This document shows, piece by piece, positions 29,162 to 39,383 of a stretch of 64,000 nucleotides of DNA (its first letter is position 1; each line of letters opens with the position of its first letter). Origin of the DNA: Clostridium paraputrificum (GTDB lineage Bacteria > Bacillota > Clostridia > Clostridiales > Clostridiaceae); contig NZ_UAWH01000017.1 in the NCBI RefSeq assembly GCF_900447045.1, forward strand, positions 5,001-69,000. Direction: 5' to 3'. The position numbers and the translations under genes are program-made. The notes under the pieces were generated by a model that was not told the DNA's origin, made no database searches, and saw nothing but the letters and a program-made list of their open reading frames with translations.

Positions 29162-30577
29162 CTATATCTTAGATATAGTAAATGTAAATCTTACTCCATC
29201 TTGTTCATTGTTAACCCAAATGTCTTCTCCATGCTGAGCTAATATTAATCTAACTATAGGCAGTCCTAACCCTGTACTGTCTTTATTAGTTCTGGCTTTA
29301 TCAGATTTATAAAACCTATCCCATATTCTTGCTAATTCTTCATCTTTTAATAAAGGTCCGTTATTAAATACACTTACATATACCTTACTTCCTTTATCAT
29401 TAGTTGTAATTTTTATATTTCCATTATCATTACTATATTTCATAGCATTATCAATTATATTGGTTAATACCTGTATTAGCCTATCTCTATCTGCATATAC
29501 AAATTCATGTTCTCTCCCAAAAGTAACCTCAACATTAACTCCTTTATTTCTTATTTTCCCGTCAAACTTTGCAATACACTGCTTTATCAATATGTTAATA
29601 TCAAATTCAACCATATTAAGTTTGAATTTTCCTTCCTCCATAGCAGATATATCTAATAAGTCGATAACTAATCTAGATAATCTCCTTATTTCATCATAAA
29701 CAATATTTAGATAGTAATTTTCCTTATCTTTAGGTATAACCCCATCTAATATTCCTGCGACAAATCCCTTTATAGAAGTTATTGGCGACCTTAATTCATG
29801 AGAAACATTAGATATAAAATCTCTTCTATTTTTATCTGATTCTTCAATAGATTCTGCCATAACATTGAAGGAATGTGCAAGTTCTCCTATTTCATCATTT
29901 GAGGTTATATTTACCCTTTTTCCTACATCTCCCCTAGCTAATCTTCTAGCTGCTATATTTATTTCATTAAGTGGATTTATTATTATTTTTTTTGCAAAAT
30001 AATATATTATTATTGCAGCTACTATTACAGCAACTATTGCAGACAACCAAACAATTTCATATACATGTTTTAATCCACTTCTTATACTCTGTTCCGATGT
30101 TATCATTACTATAATTCCACGAAAATAGCTATCCTGAAATATAGGTTTTAAATAAGTATGTGGTGATGTTTTCATAATCTCTCTTCCACCGTGTTCAATA
30201 GCTAAACCACTTTTTAATTTATCCATATTTTTTTGTGATACGCCTATATTCGTATACTTATTTTCTATGAACTTATCACTAGATACTTCATATACATACC
30301 CAATATTGTCAGTTATCAAGATATCAACATCCATAGAATTGCCAACAAAACTTATACAATCCTTTAGTTCATTTTGCTTTGAATTCTCCTTACCATTAAG
30401 ATAGGAAAGAACAGAATCAGATATAACTTTACTTTGTCTATCCAACTCCTGTATCTTTTGTCTAAAAAAGTAGTTCTTAAACCATAAGGAAAGTACTAAT
30501 GCAAGCGTTATTAGTATTAAAGCTAGAATACCAGAAAATGTTATTATAAGCTTGTATACTAACCCCTTTCTCTTCAT
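29162..30577 (-). CDS. Membrane sensor histidine kinase
   Basis: 471 aa: membrane segment 1 (about 8-32), an extracellular sensor region of about 140 residues, membrane segment 2 (about 172-195), HAMP (about 196-250), dimerisation and phospho-acceptor domain with FISNVSHELRSPITSIKG, and an ATPase domain ending with the N box (NIIDNAMKYSND) and GLGLPIVRLILAQHG. The architecture resembles the ResE/PhoR-like group. The ATG touches the stop of the response regulator gene, and its ribosome binding site GAGGTG lies inside that gene, so the pair is translationally coupled. The signal is not known from sequence. Confidence 0.93.
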   Translation of the reverse strand: MKRKGLVYKLIITFSGILALILITLALVLSLWFKNYFFRQKIQELDRQSKVISDSVLSYLNGKENSKQNELKDCISFVGNSMDVDILITDNIGYVYEVSSDKFIENKYTNIGVSQKNMDKLKSGLAIEHGGREIMKTSPHTYLKPIFQDSYFRGIIVMITSEQSIRSGLKHVYEIVWLSAIVAVIVAAIIIYYFAKKIIINPLNEINIAARRLARGDVGKRVNITSNDEIGELAHSFNVMAESIEESDKNRRDFISNVSHELRSPITSIKGFVAGILDGVIPKDKENYYLNIVYDEIRRLSRLVIDLLDISAMEEGKFKLNMVEFDINILIKQCIAKFDGKIRNKGVNVEVTFGREHEFVYADRDRLIQVLTNIIDNAMKYSNDNGNIKITTNDKGSKVYVSVFNNGPLLKDEELARIWDRFYKSDKARTNKDSTGLGLPIVRLILAQHGEDIWVNNEQDGVRFTFTISKI

Positions 30578-31264
30578 CTACTTCACCTCAAACTTATATC
30601 CTACTCCCCATACAGTTTCTATTTGCCAATCCTCTCCTCCACTAAGCTTTTCTCTAAGTCTCTTAACGTGAACGTCTACTGTTCTAGAATCTCCCGGGTA
30701 ATCATATCCCCATACTTCACATAGAAGTTGCTCTCTAGTGAACACTTTATTTTTATTAGATGCTAAATAATACAATAATTCAAATTCTTTAGGAGGCATC
30801 TTAACCTCTCCACCCTTGTATTCAACTTTATATGAATTTACATCTACTATTAATTCACTAAAATGTAACACTTCTTTGTTTGTACTATCAATAGAATATC
30901 TTCTCATTACAGCCTTAACTCTTGCCATTAATTCTTTAGGCTCAAATGGCTTTACTACATAATCATCAGCCCCAAGTTCCAATGCTAAAACTTTATCAAA
31001 TGTATCTCCCTTTGCTGTTAGCATTATTACAGGAGTACTTCCTTCTCTTCTTATCCACTTTAATACATCAATACCATCAACGCTAGGTATCATAACATCT
31101 AGTAATACTAAATCTGGCTTGTAATTTATAAATTCTTCTTGGGCTCTTTTCCCATCATAAACTACTCTTGTATCATATCCAGAACTTTTCAAATACATAT
31201 TAAGTACTTCACAAATATTGTTATCATCATCTACTACTAATACCTTGCCTAACTTACCATCCAT
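30578..31264 (-). CDS. OmpR/PhoB-family response regulator
   Basis: 228 aa with a receiver domain (1-120; VLVVDDDNNICEVL, phospho-acceptor Asp in DLVLLDVMIPSVDG, Lys in DDYVVKPFEPKELMARV) and a winged-helix DNA-binding domain (about 130-227; EFELLYYLASNKNKVFTREQ, SRTVDVHVKRLREKL). It is the first gene of a three-gene unit with a sensor kinase and the HtrA-like protein, likely its targets include that operon. Confidence 0.95.
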   Translation of the reverse strand: MDGKLGKVLVVDDDNNICEVLNMYLKSSGYDTRVVYDGKRAQEEFINYKPDLVLLDVMIPSVDGIDVLKWIRREGSTPVIMLTAKGDTFDKVLALELGADDYVVKPFEPKELMARVKAVMRRYSIDSTNKEVLHFSELIVDVNSYKVEYKGGEVKMPPKEFELLYYLASNKNKVFTREQLLCEVWGYDYPGDSRTVDVHVKRLREKLSGGEDWQIETVWGVGYKFEVK

Positions 31265-31397
31265 GAATAATCCTCTCCTTCTTATTAACTCTAACTATAA
31301 ATTTATCACTATTTCCAATAAATATATATACTTTAGATACAAATGTTACAAATTATTCACTAGAAAACATACATCCCTACACTATAAATTCCTAAAG

Positions 31398-31446
31398 AAA
31401 AAAAGTGTTCTAATTGACACAAAACATCAACTAGAACACTTTTTAA
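31398..31446 (-). terminator. Intrinsic terminator after prs
   Basis: Minus strand stem AAAAAGTGTTCTA/TAGAACACTTTTT with a longer loop, followed by further T residues. Confidence 0.88.
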
Positions 31447-31454
31447 TTATGTAT

Positions 31455-32414
31455 TTATTCTTCGAATAACTTACTTATTGGTTCATCATCATATATTCTC
31501 TTAATAGCTTCTGCAAAAATAGGTGCTACTGAAAGAGAAGTTATCTTATCTGTTTCTACATTTTCTGGTAAAGTAATAGTATTTAACATTACTAATTCCT
31601 CTATTGCAGAATTATTGATTCTTTCAAAAGCAGGTCCTGAAAGAACTCCGTGTGTACAACATGCATAAACAGCAGTTGCTCCTAAATCCTTAAGTGCATT
31701 TGCCGCATTTGCTATTGTCCCAGCAGTATCTATCATATCATCAATAAGAATGCATTTCTTACCTTCAACTTCACCAATGATATTCATTATTTCTGAAACA
31801 TTAGCCTTTGGTCTTCTCTTATCAATTATAGCTATTGGTGCATGCAATCTATCAGCAAACTTTCTTGCTCTGGTAACACTTCCTAAATCAGGTGAAACTA
31901 CTACAACATCATCTTGATCAGCTAATCCTTTTTTAACAAAGTGTTTAGCTAATATTGGTGCTCCCATTAAATGATCTACAGGAATATTAAAATATCCTTG
32001 TATTTGTGAAGCATGTAGATCCATAGTTAAAACTCTATCTGCTCCTGCAGCGGTTAAAAGATCAGCAACTAATTTCGCAGTTATAGGATCTCTTGATTTA
32101 GCCTTTCTATCTTGTCTTGCATATCCATAATAAGGGATAACAGCATTTATTCTACCTGCTGATGCTCTTTTAAATGCATCTATCATTATTAACAACTCCA
32201 TTAAGTTATTATTAACTGGTGAACAAGTAGATTGCACTATAAATACATCAGCACCTCTTACAGTTTCATTAATATCAACAGATATTTCTCCATCACTGAA
32301 TGTTGATACTTTTGATGCACCCATTGGTACACCTAATATCTTAGCAATTTCATTTGCCAATTCAGGATGTGAATTTCCAGTAAAAACTTTTATATTTTTG
32401 CCATGAGTTAGCAT
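31455..32414 (-). CDS. prs: Ribose-phosphate pyrophosphokinase (PRPP synthase)
   Basis: Makes PRPP from ribose 5-phosphate and ATP for nucleotide, histidine and tryptophan synthesis. The 319-aa class I enzyme has [24 protein letters not shown] N-terminal strands, the flexible-loop [12 protein letters not shown] near 105, [16 protein letters not shown] near 175 and the PRPP loop [14 protein letters not shown] near 225. The ATG follows AAGGAGGTCC. It lies 54 bp after glmU, as in Bacillus (gcaD-prs). Confidence 0.97.
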   Translation of the reverse strand: MLTHGKNIKVFTGNSHPELANEIAKILGVPMGASKVSTFSDGEISVDINETVRGADVFIVQSTCSPVNNNLMELLIMIDAFKRASAGRINAVIPYYGYARQDRKAKSRDPITAKLVADLLTAAGADRVLTMDLHASQIQGYFNIPVDHLMGAPILAKHFVKKGLADQDDVVVVSPDLGSVTRARKFADRLHAPIAIIDKRRPKANVSEIMNIIGEVEGKKCILIDDMIDTAGTIANAANALKDLGATAVYACCTHGVLSGPAFERINNSAIEELVMLNTITLPENVETDKITSLSVAPIFAEAIKRIYDDEPISKLFEE

Positions 32415-32468
32415 ATATTTGGGGACCTCCTTAAAATTAGTACTCTTTAGTTTTTGGTATAATCTATA

Positions 32469-33836
32469 TTATTTTATTAAACCCCTCTTTTTAACCCAAC
32501 CTTCAATATTTCTTTGCTTAGTCCTAGCTATAGCAAGATCTCCTTCTTTTACTTCAGAAGTTATAGTTGAGCCTGCAGCTATATAAGTATTATCTCCAAC
32601 CTTTACTGGCGATACTAAATTAGTATTACATCCTATAAAACTATTATCGCCTATAACAGTTTTATGCTTTTCTTTTCCATCATAATTTACAACAACAGTT
32701 CCACAACCAAAGTTGCATCCACTTCCCACTTCTGCATCACCTATGTATGTTAAATGAGATACTTTAGTTTCATTGCCAATAGTCGATTTCTTTATTTCTA
32801 CAAAATCACCTATTCTAGCATTTTTACCAATACTAGTTTCTGGTCTAATATATGCAAATGGTCCAACTGTAGTATTTTCTCCAATTTTACTTTCTAATAC
32901 TACTGATGCTTGGACTTCGACACCACTTTCTATAATACTATCTTTTATTCTACAATTTTGTAGAATAGTACAGTTTTCCTTTATAACTGTTTTTCCTTCA
33001 ATTATATTATTAGGATATATAATAGTATCCTTTCCTATTTCAACGTCTGTTCCTATATAAGTAGTCTTTGGATCTATTAATGTTACACCATTTTCTAAAT
33101 GCATATTGTTTATTCTGCTTCTTAATATTTCTTCAGCTTCTGCTAATTGATCTCTCGAGTTTACACCTATAGTATCTTCATAATCAGCTACTACAGCCCC
33201 AACCCTCTTACCAGCTTCTTTTAGTATTCCGATAACATCAGTTAAATAATATTCACCCTGTGAATTATTGTTAGAAAGCTTCTCTAATGAGGATAAAAGT
33301 TCTTTTATATCAAAACAATACATTGCTGCATTCATTTCGTTAACCTTTAGCTCTTCTTCGTTACAGTCTTTATGTTCTACAATTTTTACAACTTCATCTC
33401 CATTTCTTATAATTCTACCGTATCCAGTAGGATCATCTACAAAAGCAGATAATAAAGTTGCAGAATTGTTTTTCTCTATATGTTCATTCATTAATTTTTC
33501 TATAGTTTCTACCTTAGTTAGTGGTGCATCTCCTGCAAATATCGCAACCACACCATCTTTTCCTTCTAAGAAACTCTTAGCACACTTTACAGCATGACCA
33601 GTTCCTAATTGCTCTTCTTGCAATGAGTAAGATACACATCTACTTTTTGTGCCTTCTTTTACTAGCTCTGCACCTTTTCCTACAATTACATTAACATCTT
33701 GTATACAAGCTTTTCTCATGTTGTCTATAACATGATTCACCATTTCTTTTCCACAAACTTTGTGTAATACCTTTGGAATATCTGATTTAATTCTCTTTCC
33801 TTGACCAGCTGCTAGAATAAGAGCACATTTATACAC
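32469..33836 (-). CDS. glmU: Bifunctional GlmU: UDP-GlcNAc pyrophosphorylase and GlcN-1-P acetyltransferase
   Basis: Makes UDP-GlcNAc for peptidoglycan and other polymers. The 455-aa protein has an N-terminal nucleotidyltransferase domain ([20 protein letters not shown], then [12 protein letters not shown]) and, from about residue 250, a left-handed beta-helix of hexapeptide repeats ([20 protein letters not shown]). The start is GTG at 33836, 5 nt after GAGGTGG. It is followed by prs and probably forms an operon with it. Confidence 0.97.
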   Translation of the reverse strand: MYKCALILAAGQGKRIKSDIPKVLHKVCGKEMVNHVIDNMRKACIQDVNVIVGKGAELVKEGTKSRCVSYSLQEEQLGTGHAVKCAKSFLEGKDGVVAIFAGDAPLTKVETIEKLMNEHIEKNNSATLLSAFVDDPTGYGRIIRNGDEVVKIVEHKDCNEEELKVNEMNAAMYCFDIKELLSSLEKLSNNNSQGEYYLTDVIGILKEAGKRVGAVVADYEDTIGVNSRDQLAEAEEILRSRINNMHLENGVTLIDPKTTYIGTDVEIGKDTIIYPNNIIEGKTVIKENCTILQNCRIKDSIIESGVEVQASVVLESKIGENTTVGPFAYIRPETSIGKNARIGDFVEIKKSTIGNETKVSHLTYIGDAEVGSGCNFGCGTVVVNYDGKEKHKTVIGDNSFIGCNTNLVSPVKVGDNTYIAAGSTITSEVKEGDLAIARTKQRNIEGWVKKRGLIK

Positions 33837-34158
33837 AATACCACCTCAAAACTTTCTTTTATTATATAAAATAACTAAGTAAACTATATATACTTACTTT
33901 ATTATATTTGAATAACTATATCATTTCAACCTTTCGCAAATTTTTGCATAATTCTATAAAATCAAAAAAGGTGGGGTGGCTATTGGTTTACCTGTTCCAT
34001 ATCAAGCTCCAAGTAACAGAAAAATAAATATCTATCTCCTTCATACTTAAAGTAATGAAATTATAAAAATATTATCCTTTATTTTATATCTTATAATATG
34101 AAAATGTAACAATAACTTTGATTTATAGAAAATTAAATTTTTTTACCTTCCTAGATAG
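33837..34158. other. Spacer between spoVG and glmU with a GC-enriched block
   Basis: 322 bp with no clear gene. Most is extremely AT-rich, but 33964-34020 is a sharply distinct block (begins AGGTGGGGTGGCTATTGG on the plus strand). On the minus strand it reads CTGTT...AACAG and TTGG...CCAA pairings ahead of CCCACCTTTTTT, so it could be a structured RNA, with TTGGAGCTTGATATGG resembling a ribosome binding site plus start for a 6-codon peptide. I cannot name it. The rest holds the presumed glmU promoter. Confidence 0.4.
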
Positions 34159-34196
34159 TAAAAAAAATAAAAGGAAGTACTACTTCCTTTTATTTT
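34159..34196 (-). terminator. Intrinsic terminator after spoVG
   Basis: Minus strand stem AATAAAAGGAAGTA/TACTTCCTTTTATT followed by a long T-run. Confidence 0.9.
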
Positions 34197-34206
34197 AGCA
34201 AATAAA

Positions 34207-34494
34207 TTATTCACTCACTGATTCTTCAGTTGTTTCTTCATTAAGCGCTTTTTCATAAGCATCTAATATAGAACCTTGAATCTTCTCTCTAGTGTCTGTG
34301 TTTATAGGATGCGCTATATCCTTAAACTCCCCATCTGGTGTCTTCCTACTTGGCATAGCAATAAATAATCCATTTTGACCTTCAATAACTTTAATATCGT
34401 GTACAACGAATTCATTATCAAAAGTAACGGAAACTATAGCTTTCATCTTCCCGTCAGTAGTAATCTTTCTGATTCTAACATCTGTGATTTGCAC
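34207..34494 (-). CDS. spoVG: Septation and sporulation regulator SpoVG
   Basis: Small nucleic-acid-binding protein that affects septation, sporulation and, in several Firmicutes, virulence genes. The 95-aa protein has the typical start [11 protein letters not shown], then [20 protein letters not shown] and [20 protein letters not shown]. The start is GTG, 7 nt after GGAGGTG. A sigma-H-type promoter is upstream and a strong terminator behind, so it is a single-gene unit between purR and glmU, as in Bacillus except that yabJ is missing. Confidence 0.97.
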   Translation of the reverse strand: MQITDVRIRKITTDGKMKAIVSVTFDNEFVVHDIKVIEGQNGLFIAMPSRKTPDGEFKDIAHPINTDTREKIQGSILDAYEKALNEETTEESVSE

Positions 34495-34529
34495 TGCACT
34501 ACACCTCCAGTTGCCTTAATGGTAATATA

Positions 34530-34556
34530 ATTCTCCATTTCCTCCCAAATTCCTCT
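34530..34556 (-). promoter_or_regulatory. Sigma-H-type promoter of spoVG
   Basis: Minus strand AGAGGAATT (34556-34548), 11 bp, GGAGAAT (34536-34530). This fits RnAGGAwWW-N11/12-RnnGAAT, the consensus for sigma-H, and spoVG is the classic sigma-H gene. Confidence 0.8.
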
Positions 34557-34620
34557 TTTTATTCAAAATAAATTTAGAAAATTTAGTTTTGCATCATATT
34601 TCCACTAAAACATTGATTTA

Positions 34621-35436
34621 TTAAGAAAACATTTCTGATGGTTGTACTTCTATTATTGAAGATTTATCTACTGAATTTAGTTCTACAATAGAAACATAAT
34701 CATCAACTAATTTTTTTTCTACTTGCTTATTATCTATAAGAACTCCTATTCCAACTAATTCACTGTCAAATTCCTTTAGCAAGTCTTTAATTCCTTGAGC
34801 AGTTCCTCCACCCTTCATAAAGTCATCAATAAAAATACACTTACTTGATGGCTTCATAGATCTCTTAGATAGGGACATTTGTTGTAGTCTTCCACTTGTT
34901 CCAGATACATAGTTTATAGTTACCGTAGGGCCTTCAGTAACTTGAGTATCTCTTCTTGCTATAACAAGTTGAACACCTAAATTTCTAGCAACTTCATATG
35001 CAAGAGGTATCCCCTTTGTTTCAACTGTTATTACGTAATCTATGTCCATGTTTTTGAAACATGATGATAATATTACTCCTGCTTTACCTATAATTTGAGG
35101 ATTGTACATAACATCAGTAACATATATAAAGTTACCTGCAATAACTCTTCCGTCATCTTTAAGTAAATCACATAATTCTAAAGCAAATTTGTTTCCTTTT
35201 TCATAACCTATAATAGGAATAAATTTTATTCCACCAGCTGCTCCAGAAATTGTTTCAACTCTTCCCATTTCAAGTTTTTCTAACAACTCTCTTATTATAA
35301 CTATATCTTCACTTATTGTTGATTTTGCTGCATTTAATAAATCCGAAAATTGATTTAATCCTAAGATTTTATTAGGGTTTTCTAATAATAACTTTGTAAT
35401 AGCTACAACCCTACTATTTCTACTTAACTTTTCCAT
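34621..35436 (-). CDS. purR: PurR-type purine operon regulator
   Basis: 271 aa: an N-terminal winged helix (about 1-75, SRNSRVVAITKLLLENPNKI) and a phosphoribosyltransferase-fold effector domain (about 90-271) with the PRPP motif CIFIDDFMKGGGTAQG near 200. In Bacillus PurR represses purine genes and is released by PRPP. The ATG follows TAGGTGATATAA. It diverges from murC across a 204-bp gap and precedes spoVG, its usual neighbour. Confidence 0.95.
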   Translation of the reverse strand: MEKLSRNSRVVAITKLLLENPNKILGLNQFSDLLNAAKSTISEDIVIIRELLEKLEMGRVETISGAAGGIKFIPIIGYEKGNKFALELCDLLKDDGRVIAGNFIYVTDVMYNPQIIGKAGVILSSCFKNMDIDYVITVETKGIPLAYEVARNLGVQLVIARRDTQVTEGPTVTINYVSGTSGRLQQMSLSKRSMKPSSKCIFIDDFMKGGGTAQGIKDLLKEFDSELVGIGVLIDNKQVEKKLVDDYVSIVELNSVDKSSIIEVQPSEMFS

Positions 35437-35640
35437 TTATATCACCTACATTTTTCATAATTACACGAATTATCCAATTATAAACAACTCCTAATATTCA
35501 TATTCTATTCCATATCTTTACCAATATCAATAGCTTTTAAACACTAATTTTGTAGAATGGTATTTTTTTACCCTAATGTGTGTTCATTTTATAAAATTTG
35601 TATATAATTATAAATGTACTAAGAAAAAGGGGATGATAAC

Positions 35641-37017
35641 TTGTCATTTGATTTTATAAAAGATAAACATATGAAAATCCACTTCATTGGAATTGGTGGA
35701 ATCAGTATGAGCGGATTAGCCGCTGTTTTATTAAATAACGGATATAAGGTTTCAGGTTCTGATTCTAAAGAGTCTGCAATTCTTGATAAACTTAGAAAAA
35801 AAGGAGCACAAATATACATAGGTCATGATAGTAAAAACTTAGTTGATGTTGACTTAGTAGTATATACAGCAGCAATTCCCGACAGTAATCCTGAAATTAT
35901 AGAGGCTAAGAAGCAGAACTTAATATTAATGGATAGGGCAGAATTTTTAGGATTAATAATGAAAGGTCATAAATATAATGTAGCAGTTGCTGGTACTCAT
36001 GGCAAAACTACATGTACCTCTATGATTTCACATATAACTCTTGAAGGAAATCTAGACCCTACTATACTAGTCGGTGGAGAATTAGATGTAATTAACGGTA
36101 ATTATAGAATTGGTCAAAGTGATTATTTTATTACTGAAGCATGTGAATATAAAGCTTCATTTTTAAAATTCTTCCCATACGTTGGAATAATTCTTAACAT
36201 AGATGCAGACCACTTAGATTACTACAAAGATATAAATCATATCGCAGAAACATTTGAAAAATTCTCTCATCTAATACCTAAAGATGGATACTTAATAGGT
36301 TACGGGGGAGACCACAGAGTAAAGGCTATATTAGATAAAGCAGACTGTAATACTATAAGCTATGGCTTTGATAATGAAGATATCGTTGCTAAAAATATTT
36401 CTTATGATAATAAAGGTTGTGCAACATTTACTGTTTATGAAAAAGATAAGGAGTTATTCAATGTTTCCTTATCAAATCCAGGAAAACACAATGTATTAAA
36501 TGCCCTTTCAGCTATATCTACAGGTTTAATATTTAACATTCCAACTGATAAGATAATATCTGGTCTAAAGAAATGCAAGGGTGCTCATAAAAGATTCGAA
36601 TATAAGGGTGAAATTAATGGCATAACAATTATAGATGACTATGCACATCATCCAGTTGAAATAAAAGCCACATTAAATACAGCTCAAAAAGTTGAGCATA
36701 ATAAAGTTTATTGTGTATTCCAACCACACACATACACTAGAACAAAAACTTTATTTGATGAATTTACAACAGCTTTCGATAATTGTGATGAACTTATTTT
36801 AATGGACATATATGCTGCAAGAGAAGCAGATACAGGTCTAGTCTCATCAGATGAACTAGGTGATGCAATAAGAGCTAGAGGAATAAAATGTACCAATGCT
36901 CATTCTCATGAAGAAGCAGCTAATATCTTAAAATCAAAAGCAAAAAGTGGAGATATTATATTAACAGTAGGTGCAGGGGATGTAGTTATTGTTGGAGATA
37001 AAATATTAGGAAAATAG
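35641..37017 (+). CDS. murC: UDP-N-acetylmuramate-L-alanine ligase
   Basis: Adds the first amino acid of the peptidoglycan stem peptide. The 458-aa protein has [17 protein letters not shown] near 14-30, the ATP loop [14 protein letters not shown] near 115-128, ADHLDYY in the central domain and the C-terminal [14 protein letters not shown]. The start is TTG at 35641, 8 nt after AGGGGA. The ATG ten codons later would cut into the first strand. It is the first plus-strand gene after a long minus-strand block and is closed by a strong terminator. Confidence 0.96.
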   Translation: MSFDFIKDKHMKIHFIGIGGISMSGLAAVLLNNGYKVSGSDSKESAILDKLRKKGAQIYIGHDSKNLVDVDLVVYTAAIPDSNPEIIEAKKQNLILMDRAEFLGLIMKGHKYNVAVAGTHGKTTCTSMISHITLEGNLDPTILVGGELDVINGNYRIGQSDYFITEACEYKASFLKFFPYVGIILNIDADHLDYYKDINHIAETFEKFSHLIPKDGYLIGYGGDHRVKAILDKADCNTISYGFDNEDIVAKNISYDNKGCATFTVYEKDKELFNVSLSNPGKHNVLNALSAISTGLIFNIPTDKIISGLKKCKGAHKRFEYKGEINGITIIDDYAHHPVEIKATLNTAQKVEHNKVYCVFQPHTYTRTKTLFDEFTTAFDNCDELILMDIYAAREADTGLVSSDELGDAIRARGIKCTNAHSHEEAANILKSKAKSGDIILTVGAGDVVIVGDKILGK

Positions 37018-37029
37018 AACAAAAAAATC

Positions 37030-37073
37030 AAGACATTATCTAAAATACTATTATTTTAGATAATGTCTTTTGT
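37030..37073 (+). terminator. Intrinsic terminator after murC
   Basis: A 16-bp stem AAGACATTATCTAAAA/TTTTAGATAATGTCTT with an 8-nt loop, followed by TTGTT. Confidence 0.85.
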
Positions 37074-37223
37074 TATACCCTAAACTTTCCTCTCATAATT
37101 TATATAAAAATCCTTTATTTATCATTGAAAAATCTTCATCTTTTTTATAAGCTATAGTAGTTATTTAAAATTAGACTTATAAAATTAATAATTTATAACA
37201 AAATATAAGTAGGAGTGATTTTT

Positions 37224-38042
37224 ATGGATTTATTAAACAATATCAAAACCGCCGTAGAATTTATCCAAAAAAAGAGCAAGTATACCCCTGAAATAGGGCT
37301 AATACTAGGCTCTGGATTAGGTTCATTGGCTGATAGTATTGAAGACGCTGAATACTATGATTATAGTAGCTTACCAAACTTCCCAGTTTCAACTGTTGAA
37401 GGGCATGCAGGACGTCTAGTTATTGGTAAACTTAAAGGTAAAATAGTTGTTGCTATGCAAGGAAGATTCCACTTTTATGAAGGATATAGCATGACTGATG
37501 TCACTTTTCCAGTAAGAGTTATGAAGCTTCTTGGCGTTAAAACATTAGTTGTTACTAATGCCGCAGGTGCCGTAAATACATCATTTAGTCCAGGAGATCT
37601 TATGATAATAACTGATCATATAAATCTTTCTGGTTCAAATCCACTAATAGGTAGAAATCTTGATTCATTTGGAGTTAGGTTCCCTGATATGTCAGAAGCT
37701 TATAATAAAAATTTAGTATCTTTAGTAAAGGATGTTGCCTCATCTCAAGGTCTTGATATTAAAGAAGGAGTATATGCAATGATGAGTGGTCCTACATATG
37801 AAACTCCTGCAGAAATAAGAATGGTTAGAGTTATGGGGGCTGATGCTGTTGGTATGTCTACAGTTCCAGAAGTTATAATTGCTAAACATTCTGGTATGAA
37901 TGTTATAGGAATATCTTGTTTAACAAATATGGCTGCAGGAATTTTAGATCAACCTTTAAATCATGAAGAAGTTATAGAAACTTCAAATATGGCAAAAAAT
38001 AATTTTATAAATCTTATGACATCTTTAATCGAAAGATTATAA
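37224..38042 (+). CDS. Purine nucleoside phosphorylase, trimeric class
   Basis: Splits purine nucleosides to base and (deoxy)ribose 1-phosphate. The 272-aa protein has the trimeric PNP marks LILGSGLGSLADSIE (phosphate), VEGHAGRLVIGK, VTNAAGAVNTSFSPGDLM, SGPTYETPAEIRM and GMSTVPEVIIAKH. The ATG at 37224 is chosen: AGGAGTG ends 6 nt before it, and a GTG three codons earlier lies within that site. A nucleoside transporter follows after 49 bp, so the two form a nucleoside salvage unit. Confidence 0.95.
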   Translation: MDLLNNIKTAVEFIQKKSKYTPEIGLILGSGLGSLADSIEDAEYYDYSSLPNFPVSTVEGHAGRLVIGKLKGKIVVAMQGRFHFYEGYSMTDVTFPVRVMKLLGVKTLVVTNAAGAVNTSFSPGDLMIITDHINLSGSNPLIGRNLDSFGVRFPDMSEAYNKNLVSLVKDVASSQGLDIKEGVYAMMSGPTYETPAEIRMVRVMGADAVGMSTVPEVIIAKHSGMNVIGISCLTNMAAGILDQPLNHEEVIETSNMAKNNFINLMTSLIERL

Positions 38043-38091
38043 AAAATACAAACAAATGATAAAATTTTAGTATAACAAAGGAGAAATTAAA

Positions 38092-39312
38092 TTGGACAGA
38101 TTTATTGGAATTTTAGGCGTTATCGTTATTTTAGGAATAGCTTATTTATTTTCAGAAAATAAGAAAAAAATTAATTGGCGACTTGTAGCTACGGGATTAG
38201 GACTACAAATAATATTTGCTTTAATTATATTAAAAGTTCCATTTGGTAGAAAAGTATTTGAAGCTGCTAGTGGTTTTATAACAAGAATTCTTGATTTTAC
38301 TGCTGAAGGTACTACCTTCTTATTTGGTAACCTTACGGATCAAGCTACTTTTGGTTCAATATTTGCTTTAAATGTATTGCCAACAATTATATTCTTCTCA
38401 GCTTTAATGGGAATTCTTTATTACTTAGGAATAATGCAATCTATAGTTAAGTTTATAGCTAAGGGAATATGTAAATTACTTGGTACATCAGGAGCAGAAA
38501 CACTTAGTGCTGTTGGTAATATATTCTTAGGGCAAACAGAAGCACCTTTATTAGTTAGACCTTACATAAGCTCTATGACTAAATCAGAAATGACGGCTAT
38601 CATGGTTGGTGGTATGGCAACTGTTGCCGGTGGTGTTATGGCTGGATATGTAGCAATGGGAATTAATGCAGGTCACCTTCTAGCTGCTAGTATAATGGCT
38701 GCACCAGCTGGACTTGTTTTAGCAAAAATGCTAGTTCCAGAAACTGAAGAACCTGAAACAAAGGATATAACTAATATTGAAGTTGAAAAGACTGCTTCAA
38801 ATGTGGTTGAAGCTGCTGCAAATGGTGCTAGTGATGGTTTAATGTTAGCTCTTAATGTTGCTGCAATGCTATTAGCTTTTGTTGCACTTATTGCTTTATT
38901 TAATTACTTAATTGGTTTAGTTGGTGGATTATTTGGTTTCCCTGAATTAAGTTTAAACTGGATTTTAGGTAAACTTTTCTCCCCACTAGCATTTGTAATG
39001 GGAGTGCCAACTGGAGATTTATCAGCAGCTGGTAGCTTATTAGGCCAAAAAGTTATGATTAATGAATTCGTTGCTTACTCTGATCTTTCAGCTCTATCAG
39101 CAAGCGGAGTACTACAAGAGAAAACAATTTTAATTATGACTTATGCACTTTGTGGATTTGCCAACATTAGTTCAGTTGCAATTCAAATTGGTGGTATAGG
39201 AGCTATGGCACCAAACAAAAAAGGAACGATTGCTAAATTAGGTTTTAAAGCATTACTTGGTGGTGCATTAGCAACTTGTTTAACAGCTACAATAGCAGGA
39301 ATATTATTCTAA
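38092..39312 (+). CDS. Concentrative nucleoside transporter (NupC/CNT family)
   Basis: Cation-coupled uptake of nucleosides. The 406-aa protein has about nine or ten membrane segments and the family signatures IFLGQTEAPLLVRPYI near 150 and, near the end, GFANISSVAIQIGGIGAMAP. The start is TTG at 38092, 8 nt after AAGGAG. It follows the nucleoside phosphorylase and is closed by a strong terminator. Uptake and phosphorolysis therefore come from one unit. Confidence 0.95.
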   Translation: MDRFIGILGVIVILGIAYLFSENKKKINWRLVATGLGLQIIFALIILKVPFGRKVFEAASGFITRILDFTAEGTTFLFGNLTDQATFGSIFALNVLPTIIFFSALMGILYYLGIMQSIVKFIAKGICKLLGTSGAETLSAVGNIFLGQTEAPLLVRPYISSMTKSEMTAIMVGGMATVAGGVMAGYVAMGINAGHLLAASIMAAPAGLVLAKMLVPETEEPETKDITNIEVEKTASNVVEAAANGASDGLMLALNVAAMLLAFVALIALFNYLIGLVGGLFGFPELSLNWILGKLFSPLAFVMGVPTGDLSAAGSLLGQKVMINEFVAYSDLSALSASGVLQEKTILIMTYALCGFANISSVAIQIGGIGAMAPNKKGTIAKLGFKALLGGALATCLTATIAGILF

Positions 39313-39313
39313 T

Positions 39314-39354
39314 AGAAAAGCGAGTATTATTTTACAATACTCGCTTTTCTATTT
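39314..39354 (+). terminator. Intrinsic terminator after the nucleoside transporter gene
   Basis: AGAAAAGCGAGTATT pairs with AATACTCGCTTTTCT around a 6-nt loop. It can also work on the minus strand. Confidence 0.9.
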
Positions 39355-39383
39355 ATTCTAACCTCATCAACTCTGCTTTCACC

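Noticed and set aside
33964..34020. Coding gene in the GC-enriched block
   Set aside because: Open frames on both strands are under 25 codons and their starts sit too close to or far from any ribosome binding site, so no CDS is called.
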